From Novosphingobium organovorum (GTDB lineage: Bacteria > Pseudomonadota > Alphaproteobacteria > Sphingomonadales > Sphingomonadaceae), in the NCBI RefSeq assembly GCF_022832435.1, contig NZ_JALHLF010000027.1:1-43974 (forward strand): a stretch of DNA of 43,974 nt, written 5' to 3'. A program made the position numbers and the translations under genes. A model generated the notes under the pieces. The model did not search any database and was not told the DNA's origin. It worked only from the letters and a program-made list of their open reading frames with translations. Positions 7,306-18,309 of this stretch are shown in pieces. Within the stretch, counting starts at the first letter, position 1. Every line of letters starts with the position of its first letter.

Positions 7306-10300
7306 ATGAGCTTCCGCAACATCTCGGCCTGGTCGATCCGCAATCCGATCATCCCGATCGTCTTCTTCATCGGGCTGATCGTGGCCGGTCTGGTCTCGTT
7401 CAACCGCATGAACGTCAACAACATGCCCGACGTCGATTTTCCGGGCGTGCTGGTGCGCATCAGCCAGCCGGGTGCGGCGCCGACCGAGATCGAGACCCAG
7501 ATCACCCAGATCGTCGAGGGTGCGGTGCGCTCGATCAACGGGGTCGAGCAGATCGAATCCTCGGCCTCGGAAGGCAGTTCGACAACCTTCGTGCGCTTTG
7601 CCATCGGCACCGACGCCGACGTTGCGACCAACCAGGTCAAGAACGCGGTCGATCAGGTGCGCGGCCAGTTACCCGACGGCATTCTCGAACCCCAGATTTC
7701 CAAGGTCGAGGCGGGCGGCAGCGGGGAGCTGGCGGTCTTTGCGGTCAGCGCGGACGACATGACGATCGAACAGCTCAGCTGGTTCATCGACGATACCGTG
7801 TCGAAGAACCTGCTTTCGGTCGAGGGTCTGGCGTCGGTCGAACGCAACGGCGGCGTCGATCGCGAGATCCGCGTGGTGGTCGATCCTGACCGGATGATGG
7901 CGCTGGGCGCCACCGCGCGCGACGTCAACACCGTGCTGCGCCAGGTCAACACCGATGCCGCGGGCGGTTCGGCCGAAATCGCCGGATCGCGCCAGTCGGT
8001 GCGCGTGCTGGGCAACGCGGACAGCGCCTATGACTTGTCCAAGACCCGCATCAACCTGGGCAACGGGCGCCAGATCAAGCTGTCGGACATCGCGCATGTC
8101 TATGATGGCTATTCGGAGCGCACGCGCATCGCCAAGCTGCACGGGCGCGAGGTCGTCACCTTCAGCTTCTCGCGCGCGATCGGGGCTTCGGACGTCGCGG
8201 TTTACGACGCGGCGATGAAGAAGCTCGACGCGATTCGCAAGGCCAACCCCGAGATCCACTTCACCCAGCTCTATTCGCAGGTCACCTATACCCGCGACCA
8301 GTACAAGAGCTCGATGGAGATGCTGGTCGAAGGCGCGGTGCTGGCGATCGTGATCGTTTATCTGTTCCTGCGCGACTGGCGCGCGACCTTCATCGCCGCG
8401 ATCGCGATCCCGCTTTCGGCGATCCCGACCTTCTGGTTCATGGATCTGATGGGCTTCACGCTCAACTTCCTCTCGCTCCTCGCACTCAGTCTGGTGGCAG
8501 GCGTGCTGGTCGATGACGCGATCGTCGAGATCGAGAACATCGTGCGCCATATGCGCATGGGTAAATCGGCCTACCAGGCCTCGATCGACGCGGCCGACGA
8601 GATTGGCCTGGCGGTCGTCGCGACGACCTTCTCGATCGTCGCGGTGTTCTTCCCGGTGGGCATGATGCCGGGCATTTCGGGCCAGTTCTTCAAGGCGTTC
8701 GGCCTGACGGTGGTCGTCGCGGTGCTGATCAGCCTGGCCGTCGCGCGCATGATCACGCCGATGGTCGCGGCCTATTTCCTCAAGTCGCACGGCCACGCCG
8801 AACATGGCGGCGGGCGGGTCATGGACCTTTACATGAAGCTGCTGGCCTGGACGCTCGACAGCCGCGAGGCGCTGCGCCGCAAGGCCCTGCTGGTGCGCCC
8901 GGCGCGTGGCTGGCCGCTGGCGATCCCGGCGGGCATCGTCTCGGTGCTCCTGCTGCTGGTCGTGCTGGTAGGCGCGCTGGCGGGGGCCATGGCGCTCTAC
9001 ATGGGCATCGAACCTGTCCTCAAGAAAGCCGGGCTGGGCGATGTAGCGATCGTGCCCGCCGCGGTCATCGCGCCTTTCGCGGTGCCGGTCCTGGTCTATG
9101 CGCTGGGCAAGGCGTTCCGCTTCGTGTTCGGCGCGCTGGGCCGGTTCGGCACCTGGTATCGCTACATCAGCGACCGTATCGCGGCGCGCATGCGCGACCA
9201 CCGCTTCTACGCGTTCTGTGCCGGGCTTTACGCGCTCGTCGTGACCATCGCGCTGCTCGCCGGGCTGCCCCAGCAGTTCCAGCCGCCGACCAACGAGGAC
9301 ACCAGCCGCGTCAACATCGAGATGGTGCCCGGCACCACGCTCGAGCAGACCGAAGCCGTGGCCGACCGGGCAACCGCCATCCTGGAAAAGCAGCCCGAAG
9401 TCGAAATGGTCATGGAAGCCTCGCGCGAGGCCAAGGCGACGCTCTACGTCACGCTCAAGCCCGCCGCCGAGCGCAAGGCGACGAGCATCGAGTTCGAGCG
9501 CCGGCTGGCCCCGCAGCTCCAGACGATCGCCGACGCGCGGATCAGCTTTGCCACCCAGTCGGGCGGCTTTGGCAGCGGGCGCGACATTTCGGTGATGCTC
9601 TCGGGCAGCGATTCCAAGCTGCTCAACGAAACCGCGCAGACGCTGGCCGAGCAGATGCGCACCATTCCCGGCATCGTCGCGCCGCGCATCGCGGCCGACC
9701 TGCAGCGCCCCGAACTGGTCATCGTGCCCCGGCTCGACCTCGCCGCGCAGCTTGGTGTGACGACCAGCGCGCTGAGCCAGACGATCCGTATCGCGACGCT
9801 GGGCGAGATCGACCAGAACGCGGCCAAGTTCTCGCTCTCGGACCGTCAGGTGCCGATCCGCGTGGTGCTCGCGCGGACCTCGCGCCGGGACTTCTCGACG
9901 ATCGAGAACCTGCCGGTGACGACCAATTCGGGCGGCACCGTGCCGCTCAAGCGGGTGGCCGAAATCCGCTTCGGCGCCGGACCGACCGAGATCGAACGCT
10001 ATAACCAGGCGCGCCGCGTGTTCGTCGGCGCCGATCTCGGCCCCGGTCAGGTCAAGGGTCCGATCATGGAGAAGATCCAGAACCTGCCGATCATGAAGGA
10101 CCTGCCGCTCGGTGTTTCGAACGCCCCCGTCGGCGAGGACCAGTGGCAGGCCGAGATGATCCAGAACTTCATCATCGCGGTGATCAGCGGGATTTTCCTC
10201 GTCTTCGCGGTGCTGGTGCTGCTCTACAAGCGGTTCGTCTCGCCGCTGGTCAACATGGCCTCGCTGCTGCTCGCCCCGCTCGGTGGCCTGCTCGCGCTGG

Positions 10301-10755
10301 CCTTCGTCGGCCAGCCGATCTCGATGCCGGTCTACATCGGCATCCTCATGCTGCTGGGCATCGTCGCCAAGAACTCGATCCTGCTGATCGATTTCGCGAT
10401 CGAGGAAATGCACAAGGGGGTCGAGAAGGTCACCGCAATCATGGACGCCGGGCACAAGCGCGCGCAGCCGATCGTGATGACCACCGTGGCGATGACCGCG
10501 GGCATGGTGCCCACCGCGCTTTCGATCTCGGGCGACGGGGCGTTCCGCGCGCCGATGGGGCTGGTGGTGATCGGCGGGCTCGTGCTTTCGACGATGCTGA
10601 CACTGGTAATTGTCCCCGCAGCCTTTAGCCTGGCCGATGGTTTCGAAAAGCGGATCGGGCCCAAGCTGCGCAAATCGCTGCTGACGTTCGAGCCGCACCA
10701 CGCGCAGGAGGCAAGCGTCCCCCGGATGGGAGGCGGCGCGCTTCCCGCGGAATAA
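7306..10755 (+). CDS. RND efflux permease (AcrB/MexB-like), with an extra membrane insert
   Basis: A 1149-residue proton-driven inner-membrane transporter. It begins with the usual [15 protein letters not shown] helix. The proton-relay aspartates are at 403-404 ([13 protein letters not shown]) and the partner lysine at 1022 ([13 protein letters not shown]), so the motor is intact. Typical family length is 1020-1060. The excess sits between the two halves, at about residues 515-628, where two additional long hydrophobic stretches occur (about 536-566 and 580-603), linked by basic segments. Frame and composition are continuous, so it is an insertion and not a frameshift. It is co-transcribed with the adaptor upstream. 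Substrate specificity cannot be read from sequence. Confidence 0.94.
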   Translation: MSFRNISAWSIRNPIIPIVFFIGLIVAGLVSFNRMNVNNMPDVDFPGVLVRISQPGAAPTEIETQITQIVEGAVRSINGVEQIESSASEGSSTTFVRFAIGTDADVATNQVKNAVDQVRGQLPDGILEPQISKVEAGGSGELAVFAVSADDMTIEQLSWFIDDTVSKNLLSVEGLASVERNGGVDREIRVVVDPDRMMALGATARDVNTVLRQVNTDAAGGSAEIAGSRQSVRVLGNADSAYDLSKTRINLGNGRQIKLSDIAHVYDGYSERTRIAKLHGREVVTFSFSRAIGASDVAVYDAAMKKLDAIRKANPEIHFTQLYSQVTYTRDQYKSSMEMLVEGAVLAIVIVYLFLRDWRATFIAAIAIPLSAIPTFWFMDLMGFTLNFLSLLALSLVAGVLVDDAIVEIENIVRHMRMGKSAYQASIDAADEIGLAVVATTFSIVAVFFPVGMMPGISGQFFKAFGLTVVVAVLISLAVARMITPMVAAYFLKSHGHAEHGGGRVMDLYMKLLAWTLDSREALRRKALLVRPARGWPLAIPAGIVSVLLLLVVLVGALAGAMALYMGIEPVLKKAGLGDVAIVPAAVIAPFAVPVLVYALGKAFRFVFGALGRFGTWYRYISDRIAARMRDHRFYAFCAGLYALVVTIALLAGLPQQFQPPTNEDTSRVNIEMVPGTTLEQTEAVADRATAILEKQPEVEMVMEASREAKATLYVTLKPAAERKATSIEFERRLAPQLQTIADARISFATQSGGFGSGRDISVMLSGSDSKLLNETAQTLAEQMRTIPGIVAPRIAADLQRPELVIVPRLDLAAQLGVTTSALSQTIRIATLGEIDQNAAKFSLSDRQVPIRVVLARTSRRDFSTIENLPVTTNSGGTVPLKRVAEIRFGAGPTEIERYNQARRVFVGADLGPGQVKGPIMEKIQNLPIMKDLPLGVSNAPVGEDQWQAEMIQNFIIAVISGIFLVFAVLVLLYKRFVSPLVNMASLLLAPLGGLLALAFVGQPISMPVYIGILMLLGIVAKNSILLIDFAIEEMHKGVEKVTAIMDAGHKRAQPIVMTTVAMTAGMVPTALSISGDGAFRAPMGLVVIGGLVLSTMLTLVIVPAAFSLADGFEKRIGPKLRKSLLTFEPHHAQEASVPRMGGGALPAE

Positions 10756-10795
10756 GGGCCCGGCGTGGCCCGGCGAGAGTGAGGGAAGGCGCGCA

Positions 10796-12109
10796 TTGCC
10801 GCACGACACGGTGACGAGGACCAGCAAGCCCCAGGCCACTGCGGGTGCGCCCGTATCGATCGATCGGGCGCGGCGCATGCGGCTGTTCGCCACCGGCCTG
10901 CTGGTGACGATGGCCGTCGCGTTCCTCATACTGCACCACCTGCACACGCTCTTTCCCGCCTGGGCGACACCGCTGGGCTACGCGATCGCCTTTACCGAGG
11001 CGGCGATGGTCGGCGGGCTGGCCGACTGGTTCGCGGTGACCGCGCTGTTTCGCCGCCCGCTCGGCCTGCCGATACCGCACACCGCGATCATCCCTGTTAA
11101 CAAGGACCGTATCGCGGATTCGATGGCGCGGTTCCTGCGCGACAATTTCCTCACCCCGCAGGTCGTCGCGCGGCGGCTCAAGGGGTTCAACCTTGCCGCG
11201 AGCGCGGGCGCGTTCCTGTCCGATCCGCGGCGCGGTGACCAGTCGCGCATGCGCGCGGGCGCGGCAAATCTCGTGGCCGATGCGCTCGAATCGCTCGATC
11301 CCGAGCAGCTGGGCGGCATGGTCAAGACCGGGCTCAGCCGCCAGCTGGCGAAGATCAACGCCGCCCCGCTGCTTGGCCAGATGCTCGAGAACGCGATCGC
11401 CGACCAGCGCCACTTGCCCGTGCTCGAGGCGCTGCTGCGCAAGATCGGCGAGGTGATCGAGGCCAACGAGCCGATGATCCGCGAGATGATCCACGCGCGC
11501 GCCAACGCGATCATGCGCTGGACCGGGCTCGACGAGCGGCTCGCCAGTGGTGTGCTCGACGGCGCCTATCGCCTGCTGGCCGAAATCATCGTCCAGCCCG
11601 ACCATCCCTTGCGCGGCAAGGTCGACGAGGCGCTCACCGGGCTCGCGCGCGATTTGCGCACCGATCCCGAGGTGCAGGCGCGGGTCGAGCGGATCAAGGC
11701 CGAGCTGCTCGCCAATCCGGCGGTGGGGGCGTGGATCGATGCCATGTGGGAACGCTGGCGCGCCGCGATGCTCACCGCCATGCGCGATCCCCAGGCCGCC
11801 ATGGCGGGATCGCTCGGCGCGACCTTGACGCAGAGCGTCGCGCAGCTGGGGGCGGCGCTGGGCGAAAACCCGCGTCTCCAGCTCATGGTCAACCGCTTTG
11901 CCCGCCGCACGCTGGTGGGGGTGTCCTCGCGCTATGGCGGGGAGATCGTGCGGCTGGTCTCCGAAACCGTGCGGCGCTGGGACGCCAAGACCGTATCCGA
12001 CCGGATCGAGGGCGCCGTCGGGCGCGACTTGCAGTTCATCCGCATCAACGGCACGCTGGTGGGCGGCCTGTTCGGCCTTGCCATTCACACCGTGGAGCGC
12101 TTGCTTTGA
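10796..12109 (+). CDS. DUF445 family membrane protein
   Basis: A 437-residue protein. The start is a TTG at 10796, supported by an excellent GAGGGAAGG ribosome binding site at 10781-10789; no suitable ATG is nearby. One hydrophobic segment at about residues 28-46 is followed by the diagnostic FTEAAMVGGLADWFAVTALF region and PIPHTAIIPVNKDRIADSMARFL. A long helical, charged middle and a final hydrophobic GGLFGLAIHTVERLL follow. DUF445 proteins (for example YjiN) have no settled function. It follows the RND permease by 40 bases and overlaps the next gene by 4, so all four genes from 6092 may form one transcript. Confidence 0.9.
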   Translation: MPHDTVTRTSKPQATAGAPVSIDRARRMRLFATGLLVTMAVAFLILHHLHTLFPAWATPLGYAIAFTEAAMVGGLADWFAVTALFRRPLGLPIPHTAIIPVNKDRIADSMARFLRDNFLTPQVVARRLKGFNLAASAGAFLSDPRRGDQSRMRAGAANLVADALESLDPEQLGGMVKTGLSRQLAKINAAPLLGQMLENAIADQRHLPVLEALLRKIGEVIEANEPMIREMIHARANAIMRWTGLDERLASGVLDGAYRLLAEIIVQPDHPLRGKVDEALTGLARDLRTDPEVQARVERIKAELLANPAVGAWIDAMWERWRAAMLTAMRDPQAAMAGSLGATLTQSVAQLGAALGENPRLQLMVNRFARRTLVGVSSRYGGEIVRLVSETVRRWDAKTVSDRIEGAVGRDLQFIRINGTLVGGLFGLAIHTVERLL

Positions 12110-12642
12110 CCCCCTTCCTGACGAGCGAGCGTTTCGAGCTGTGGCGTCCGCAGGCCTCGGACCTGCCCGACCTCGTGCGCCTGCTCGAGCATCCCGAGAT
12201 GACCCGGTTCCTCGGCCCGGCCAGCGCCGATGCCAAATCGCAGTTCGACCGGCTGATGCGCAACGCGGGCAGCTGGATGCTCCACGGCTATGGCATCTTC
12301 TACCTGCGTGAGCATGGCGGGGCTGAAATCCTCGCCTCGTGCGGGGTGTTTCATTCCTGGCGCGGCTTCGGCAAGGGGATGGACGATACCGCCGAGGCGG
12401 GCTGGATCGTGCGGCAGGACTGGTGGGGCAAGGGCGTTGCGCGCGAAGCGGTGGGCACGGCTCTGGCCTGGTTCGATGCGACCCACGCTCCCCGCCCGGT
12501 GCGCTGCATGATCGAGGAGGGCAACACCGCCTCCGAACGGGTTGCCGCCGCGCTCGGCTTCGTGCGTTACGACAGCCACACCGAGGAGGACGGCGCGCGC
12601 ACCGTCCTCCATCTCTACGAACGCGCGAGCGCGCTCAGTTGA
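12106..12642 (+). CDS. GNAT family N-acetyltransferase (RimJ/RimL-like)
   Basis: A 178-residue acyltransferase. It starts at TTG 12106, overlapping the DUF445 stop in a TTGA arrangement with GGAG about 9 bases upstream, so translation is probably coupled. It opens with FLTSERFELWRP, the typical first strand of RimJ/RimL-type enzymes, and has the acetyl-CoA loop in DWWGKGVAREAVGTAL. The final strand includes EEGNTASERVAAALGFVRY, also typical. Such enzymes acetylate an amine on proteins or small molecules; the target is unknown. Its 3' end overlaps the next, convergent gene by 8 bases. Confidence 0.88.
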   Translation: MTPFLTSERFELWRPQASDLPDLVRLLEHPEMTRFLGPASADAKSQFDRLMRNAGSWMLHGYGIFYLREHGGAEILASCGVFHSWRGFGKGMDDTAEAGWIVRQDWWGKGVAREAVGTALAWFDATHAPRPVRCMIEEGNTASERVAAALGFVRYDSHTEEDGARTVLHLYERASALS

Positions 12643-13552
12643 GCGTGAAGATCGTGGTCAGCGTCCAGTAGCTGGTCACGGGCGTCCCGTCGGCCTGCGT
12701 GGCGGGCTGGAAGGCGAATTTCGAGAGCGTCTTGCAGACCTGATCGTCAAAGGCCTTGTCGTTCTGTGAGAGCGGCACGCGGCAGCCGATCGGCTGGCCC
12801 TGCGCGTCCACGGTGACCACCGCGTTGACGCGGCCCTGCTTGCCCATTTGGGCGGCGCCCAGCGGGTAGACGGCCTGCATCGCGCGGACCAGCTTCTCCC
12901 GGTCGATCGGATGGGCGCGGGAAACCACTTTGGCCTGTACCGCCGGATCGATGCCCCACTTGGTGAGCAGGCTGGTCGAGCATTCGCGCAGCGCCGCCAG
13001 CGGCTTGGTGAGCGGGCCGGTGTCCAGCTGGAACGCGCGCGCGCCCAGCTTGATCGCAAGGCCGGTCACGTCGCTTGCCACCGGGATGACGCTGTCGGCA
13101 GTGTCCGGGGTGTTGTCTTCACGGGCCTCGCTCTGGAGCCGGCTGGCAAGCGCGATCGCCTCGCGCAGGTCGTTGGCGATTCTGACCGAGAACAGGATCG
13201 TGCGTTCGCCGCTGTCCATCCGGCCGAGCTGGGCGTGCGCCTGCGATTCCGGGCCGGGCAGGAAGGCAAGCGCGATCGTGCCCTTGGACGGGTCGAAGCT
13301 GACCTGTCGGCCGATGAGCTGAACCTGATAGCCGGATTCGGGCGTGAAGGTCAGGAAGCGCAGCGTGAGCAGGTCCTTGTCCTTGCCGTAAGTCTGCTGG
13401 AGCAGGCAGAAATTGTCACCCCAGTGGACGTGCCAGGGGGAGCTGGGAGGCAGTTCGTGGATCTTGGGTGCGGCCTGTACGGTTGTCGGAAGTACCAGCA
13501 GTAGAGCAAGCAGCCCGCGCACTATGGCCGCCGCGATAGTCGATCGTGTCAT
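12635..13552 (-). CDS. Periplasmic protein with TonB-type C-terminal domain
   Basis: A 305-residue protein. ATG 13552 is chosen over the longer frame because it is preceded by GGGGAC and begins a clear signal peptide (hydrophobic residues about 10-22, cleavage after VQA at 27). The middle is unassigned. The last 90 residues look like a TonB C-terminal (energy-transducer) domain: GAAQMGKQGRVNAVVTVDAQGQP, a cysteine pair (GCRVPL and QVCKTL), and KFAFQPATQADGTPV. It lacks the N-terminal membrane anchor and proline-rich linker of true TonB, so it is unlikely to energise receptors. Similar stand-alone proteins are common in sphingomonads and their role is unknown. It stands alone and converges with the GNAT gene. 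Confidence 0.7.
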   Translation of the reverse strand: MTRSTIAAAIVRGLLALLLVLPTTVQAAPKIHELPPSSPWHVHWGDNFCLLQQTYGKDKDLLTLRFLTFTPESGYQVQLIGRQVSFDPSKGTIALAFLPGPESQAHAQLGRMDSGERTILFSVRIANDLREAIALASRLQSEAREDNTPDTADSVIPVASDVTGLAIKLGARAFQLDTGPLTKPLAALRECSTSLLTKWGIDPAVQAKVVSRAHPIDREKLVRAMQAVYPLGAAQMGKQGRVNAVVTVDAQGQPIGCRVPLSQNDKAFDDQVCKTLSKFAFQPATQADGTPVTSYWTLTTIFTLN

Positions 13553-13652
13553 GTGTGTCCCCTGTAATGCCACGAAGAATATCACGGTATTACAACGCGC
13601 AATATGAAAAATGACCAACTATCGAAGCAAATGGGCCAGCGCGTGCACGCAA

Positions 13653-13684
13653 AAGGCCCCGGAGATGGCGATCCCCGGGGCCTT
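13653..13684 (-). terminator. Rho-independent terminator of the etf operon
   Basis: AAGGCCCCGG and CCGGGGCCTT pair around a 12-base loop. On the minus strand the stem is followed by TTTTGC. It lies about 50 bases past the etfA stop. Confidence 0.8.
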
Positions 13685-13735
13685 GCGATGGTTTTCAGGA
13701 CGGTGCGGGTCGCGCGCCGTCCGGGGACCGGCGGT

Positions 13736-14665
13736 TCAGAGCTTGCCGGTCAGTTCCGGCACGGCATCGAACAGATCGGCGACGAGGCCGATGTCGGCGA
13801 CCTGGAAGATCGGCGCGTCCTCGTCCTTGTTGATGGCGATGATGGTCTTGGAGTCCTTCATGCCCGCCAGGTGCTGGATCGCGCCGGAGATGCCGACCGC
13901 GATGTAGACTTCGGGGGCCACGATCTTGCCGGTCTGGCCGACCTGGTAGTCGTTGGGCACGTAGCCCGCGTCCACCGCGGCGCGGCTGGCGCCGACCGCG
14001 GCACCGAGCTTGTCGGCAAGCGGCAGGATGGTCGCCTCGAAGGTTTCCGCATCCTTGAGCGCGCGGCCGCCCGAGACGATGACCTTGGCACTGGTCAGTT
14101 CGGGGCGTTCCGAAGTGGCGATTTCGGCGCCCACGAAGCTGGAGAGGCCCGCATCGCCCGCGCCCGCGACGGCTTCGAGTGATGCCGAACCGCCGGTGGC
14201 CTCGGCCTTGTCGAAGGCGGTGGTGCGCACGGTGATGACCAGCTTGGCGTCGCTCGATTCGACGGTGGCGATCGCGTTGCCCGCGTAGATCGGGCGGGTG
14301 AAGGTCTTTTCGCCCTCGACCGAGAGGATGTCGGAGACCTGCATCACGTCGAGCAGCGCGGCGACGCGCGGCGCGACGTTCTTGCCCGTGGTCGTCGCGG
14401 GAGCGAGGAACGCGTCGTGATCGGCCATGAGACCGACGATCAGCGGCGCGACGTTTTCGGCCAGGGCATGGGCGTAGGCGGCATCGTCGGCGAGGTGCAC
14501 TTTGGCAACACCGGCGATCTGCGCCGCGGCCTCGGCGACGGCGGCGCAGCCCGCGCCCGCGACGAGGAGGTGGACGTCACCCAGCTTGGCAGCCGCGGTG
14601 ACGGTGTGGAGCGTGGCGTCCTTGACGGCCGCGTTGTCGTGTTCGACCCAAACAAGCGTCTTCAT
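13736..14665 (-). CDS. etfA: Electron transfer flavoprotein subunit alpha
   Basis: A 309-residue subunit of the soluble FAD-containing heterodimer. It takes electrons from acyl-CoA and related dehydrogenases and passes them to ETF:quinone oxidoreductase. The C-terminal FAD domain has the family signature: [21 protein letters not shown], then [16 protein letters not shown] and [10 protein letters not shown]. Start ATG 14665 has AAAGGAT seven bases upstream. The gene follows etfB by 38 bases in the usual etfB-etfA order, and a terminator closes the unit. Assignment is firm. Confidence 0.96.
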   Translation of the reverse strand: MKTLVWVEHDNAAVKDATLHTVTAAAKLGDVHLLVAGAGCAAVAEAAAQIAGVAKVHLADDAAYAHALAENVAPLIVGLMADHDAFLAPATTTGKNVAPRVAALLDVMQVSDILSVEGEKTFTRPIYAGNAIATVESSDAKLVITVRTTAFDKAEATGGSASLEAVAGAGDAGLSSFVGAEIATSERPELTSAKVIVSGGRALKDAETFEATILPLADKLGAAVGASRAAVDAGYVPNDYQVGQTGKIVAPEVYIAVGISGAIQHLAGMKDSKTIIAINKDEDAPIFQVADIGLVADLFDAVPELTGKL

Positions 14666-14703
14666 GTCAGAATCCTTTACCCGGATAGCGCGTGAGCTTG
14701 CGC

Positions 14704-15450
14704 TCAGGCGACACCCAGTTCCTTGAGCTTGGCAACGAGCGCATCCACGCTCTCGACCTTGATCCCGGCGCTGCGCACGGGCGGTTCGGCGACCGTGAGC
14801 GTCTTGAGACGCGGCGCGATGTCGACCCCGTAGTCGGCCGGGCTCTTGGTATCGAGCGGCTTCTTCTTGGCCTTGATGATGTTGGGCAGCGAGGCGTAGC
14901 GCGGCTCGTTGAGACGAAGGTCGGTGGTGACGATCGCGGGCAGGGCCAGCTTGACCGTCTCGAGACCGCCATCGACTTCGCGGGTGACGGCAACGGCGTC
15001 CCCTTCGATCACGACCTTGCTGGCGAACGTGCCCTGGGGGCGGCCGAGCAGCGCGGCGAGCATCTGGCCGGTCTGGTTCGAATCGTCGTCGATCGCCTGC
15101 TTGCCCAGGATCACGAGACCGGGGTTCTCTTCGGCGACGATGGCTTTCAGGATCTTGGCCACGGCGAGCGGCTCGACCTCTTCGTCGGTCTGCACCAGGA
15201 TCGCGCGATCGGCGCCCATGGCCATCGCGGTGCGCAGCGTGTCGGCGGCCTTGGCCGGCCCGACCGAAACCGCGACGACTTCCTCGGCGCTGCCCGCTTC
15301 CTTGATCTTGAGCGCTTCCTCGACGGCGATCTCGTCGAACGGGTTCATGCTCATCTTGACGTTGGCCAGGTCCACGCCCGTACCGTCCGCCTTGACCCGC
15401 GGCTTAACGTTGTAGTCGATCACCCGCTTCACGGGGACGAGGATTTTCAT
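14704..15450 (-). CDS. etfB: Electron transfer flavoprotein subunit beta
   Basis: A 248-residue partner of etfA that carries AMP and contacts the dehydrogenases. ATG 15450 is chosen over the longer frame because it has AGAGGA upstream and gives the canonical [18 protein letters not shown] start. Other family segments are [16 protein letters not shown], the long [20 protein letters not shown] helix region and the recognition-loop region near residues 180-205. First gene of the etfBA unit. The 390 bases before it, toward sucC, contain a hairpin repeat, so etfB probably has its own promoter in the 15460-15650 part. Confidence 0.95.
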   Translation of the reverse strand: MKILVPVKRVIDYNVKPRVKADGTGVDLANVKMSMNPFDEIAVEEALKIKEAGSAEEVVAVSVGPAKAADTLRTAMAMGADRAILVQTDEEVEPLAVAKILKAIVAEENPGLVILGKQAIDDDSNQTGQMLAALLGRPQGTFASKVVIEGDAVAVTREVDGGLETVKLALPAIVTTDLRLNEPRYASLPNIIKAKKKPLDTKSPADYGVDIAPRLKTLTVAEPPVRSAGIKVESVDALVAKLKELGVA

Positions 15451-15662
15451 GAGAATGGGTCCTCTCAAAACTCAGCAGCCTGGTATTTAGCCAAGCGATT
15501 AAATTGCGCGGGAACTGCCATCGCGTCCCGCACGCGCGGCGTCAACCCCCGCAATTGTTCCCGCGCCGCAAGCTGGGCTTTAGGTGGCGGGGGAGGGCGC
15601 CGTCCGGGCGCAACGCACGGGGTCTGCGCCCGGCTCCCGAAGGGAAACCGGGGGCGCAAACG

Positions 15663-15821
15663 AAATGGCGCGCGAAGGGCTGTCCCTTCGCGCGCCATTT
15701 GGAACGGGCGCGATCGGGGCGTGCCGCCCCGATCGCGCCCGTTCCACATGGCGCGCGAAGGGCTGTCCCGTCGCGCGCCATTTGGAACGGGCGCGAACGG
15801 GGCGTGCCGCCCCGATCGCGC
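15663..15821. repeat. Tandem 83-base hairpin-forming repeat (REP-like) between sucC and etfB
   Basis: An 83-base unit starting ATGGCGCGCG occurs at 15665 and again at 15748. Copy 1 folds into two adjacent perfect hairpins. One is a 17-bp stem with CTGT loop (15663-15700). The other is a 21-bp stem with TGC loop (15701-15745). In copy 2 the first stem has one mismatch and the second is degraded. It sits 18 bases past the sucC stop and may also terminate or stabilise that mRNA. The rest of the 15451-15838 gap shows no gene. Confidence 0.75.
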
Positions 15822-15838
15822 AAACCGGTTCGGTGCGA

Positions 15839-17035
<1,197 letters not shown>

Positions 17036-17330
17036 CGGTCAGTCGCTTTCTGCTGGAGTTTCCTCGAGGGAGGCGCGAATGGTGATTTTTGCAACGCCGC
17101 CTAAGCATATCCCTGCGCGCTTGAAAAGGCCTCAGAGGCTCTGCATGACGTCTGAAATCGACAACTCGACCCCTTCGGACACAGATTTTGAAACTCTTTT
17201 GGACTAATGCGAAGCATTATCAAAAATATCCTGCCGATGGCGCTCTCCGCCGCCCGGCAGGCGGTTCGAATCCGGCGACGGATCGCCTTGCACGCAGCGG
17301 TGCCGGGCATCGGGTGAACGGGGGGGCGGC
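17036..17330. other. Divergent promoter region between sucC and cysQ-like gene
   Basis: These 295 bases separate the starts of sucC (-) and the phosphatase gene (+). The central part (about 17180-17240) is AT-rich and holds a TAATGC-GAA-GCATTA palindrome. No ORF or RNA gene was seen. Confidence 0.5.
17202..17221 (-). promoter_or_regulatory. Fur-box-like palindrome upstream of sucC
   Basis: Read on the minus strand the site is GATAATG-CTTCG-CATTAGTC. Its flanks resemble the classical Fur box GATAATG-N5-CATTATC (12 of 14 outer positions). It lies 165 bases before sucC and 110 before the divergent phosphatase gene. Whether Fur or another iron regulator binds is inference. Confidence 0.35.
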
Positions 17331-18125
17331 ATGATCGATCGGGACCGACTCGAGGCGATCGTGCGTGAGGCCGGGCGCATCGCGCTGGCCGAATGGCCCG
17401 GTGACGGGCACGCGTTGGCGCATTGGGAAAAGGTGCCGGGAAGTCCGGTGAGCGCGGCCGATCTGGCGGTCGATGCCTATCTCAAGCGCGAACTGGCCGC
17501 GCTTCTTCCGGCGGCGGGGTGGCTGAGCGAGGAGACCGTCGACAATCCGCGCCGCTGCGCGCGCGATCTGGTCTGGCTGGTCGATCCGATCGACGGCACG
17601 CGCGACTATATCGGCGGGCGCACCGGCTGGGCGGTCTCGGTGGCGCTGGTGAACACGCACCGGCCGCTGCTGGGCTATCTCTTCGCCCCGGCGCGCCGCC
17701 GCGCGCAAGGGGGCGAGATGTGGGTGGCCGAACTGGGGCGCGGAGCGACCCGAAACGGGGAGCGTCTTGTCGCCAGCCAGCGGCCCCGGTTGGCCGGTGC
17801 GCGGGTTCCCACGCGCTGGCTGGCCGACGAAGATGCGGACCTCACGATGATCGAGCAGCCCAATTCGATCGCGCTGCGCATGGCTATGGTGGCGGCGGAC
17901 GAGGCGGACCTTCTGGCGACGCTGCGCTGGGGGTTCGAATGGGACATCGCGGCGGCCGGGCTGATCGCGCACGAGGCCGGGGCGGCGGTGACCGATGCCT
18001 TCGGCAAGCCGCTCAACTACAACAAGATCGATCCGCGCGCGTTCGGCGTGCTGTGCTGTTCGAGCGCGATGCACGCCGAAGCGGTGGCCCGCCTGGCCGA
18101 GCGCGCGCGGCGCCACTGCGCCTGA
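17331..18125 (+). CDS. 3'(2'),5'-bisphosphate nucleotidase / inositol monophosphatase family (CysQ-like)
   Basis: A 264-residue lithium-sensitive-type phosphatase. The metal-binding motif is DPIDGTRDYIGG, and the second signature WEWDIAAAGLIAHEAGA-like segment appears here as GFEWDIAAAGLIAHEAGA, followed by the typical NYNK. In this family CysQ hydrolyses PAP formed in sulfate assimilation, while relatives act on inositol phosphates. The N-terminal EAGRIALAEW and SPVSAADLAVDAYLKREL segments fit CysQ better. No sulfate-assimilation gene is near, so the substrate remains open. Start ATG 17331 has a G-rich sequence directly upstream. Confidence 0.85.
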   Translation: MIDRDRLEAIVREAGRIALAEWPGDGHALAHWEKVPGSPVSAADLAVDAYLKRELAALLPAAGWLSEETVDNPRRCARDLVWLVDPIDGTRDYIGGRTGWAVSVALVNTHRPLLGYLFAPARRRAQGGEMWVAELGRGATRNGERLVASQRPRLAGARVPTRWLADEDADLTMIEQPNSIALRMAMVAADEADLLATLRWGFEWDIAAAGLIAHEAGAAVTDAFGKPLNYNKIDPRAFGVLCCSSAMHAEAVARLAERARRHCA

Positions 18126-18186
18126 TACCAAGGGGCGATGCGCCTGACCTGCCGCGCCTTGGTGTAAGGTCGGTAAACGGCGTTCC

Positions 18187-18269
18187 GATCAGGGGCGGCT
18201 GGCCGATCAGGGGCGGTTGGCCGATCAGGGGCGGGTAGCCCATGCAGCGGCTGCTGCGGCATGGGCTAC
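18187..18269. repeat. Three 18-base tandem repeats followed by a hairpin
   Basis: GATCAGGGGCGGCTGGCC is repeated with small changes at 18187, 18205 and 18223. The last copy runs into an 11-bp inverted repeat (GTAGCCCATGC at 18235-18245 with GCATGGGCTAC at 18259-18269). It lies between the convergent phosphatase and receiver-like genes. No T-run follows, so it is a weak terminator candidate at best. Confidence 0.65.
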
Positions 18270-18309
18270 TGCCGATGAACTTTGCCGATCGAACTTCCCC
18301 GCCCGGCGA

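Noticed and set aside
7669..10947. 1092-codon open frame on the minus strand
   Set aside because: Antisense to the RND permease; rich in His, Arg and Asp, with no family motif. The permease frame carries intact functional residues.
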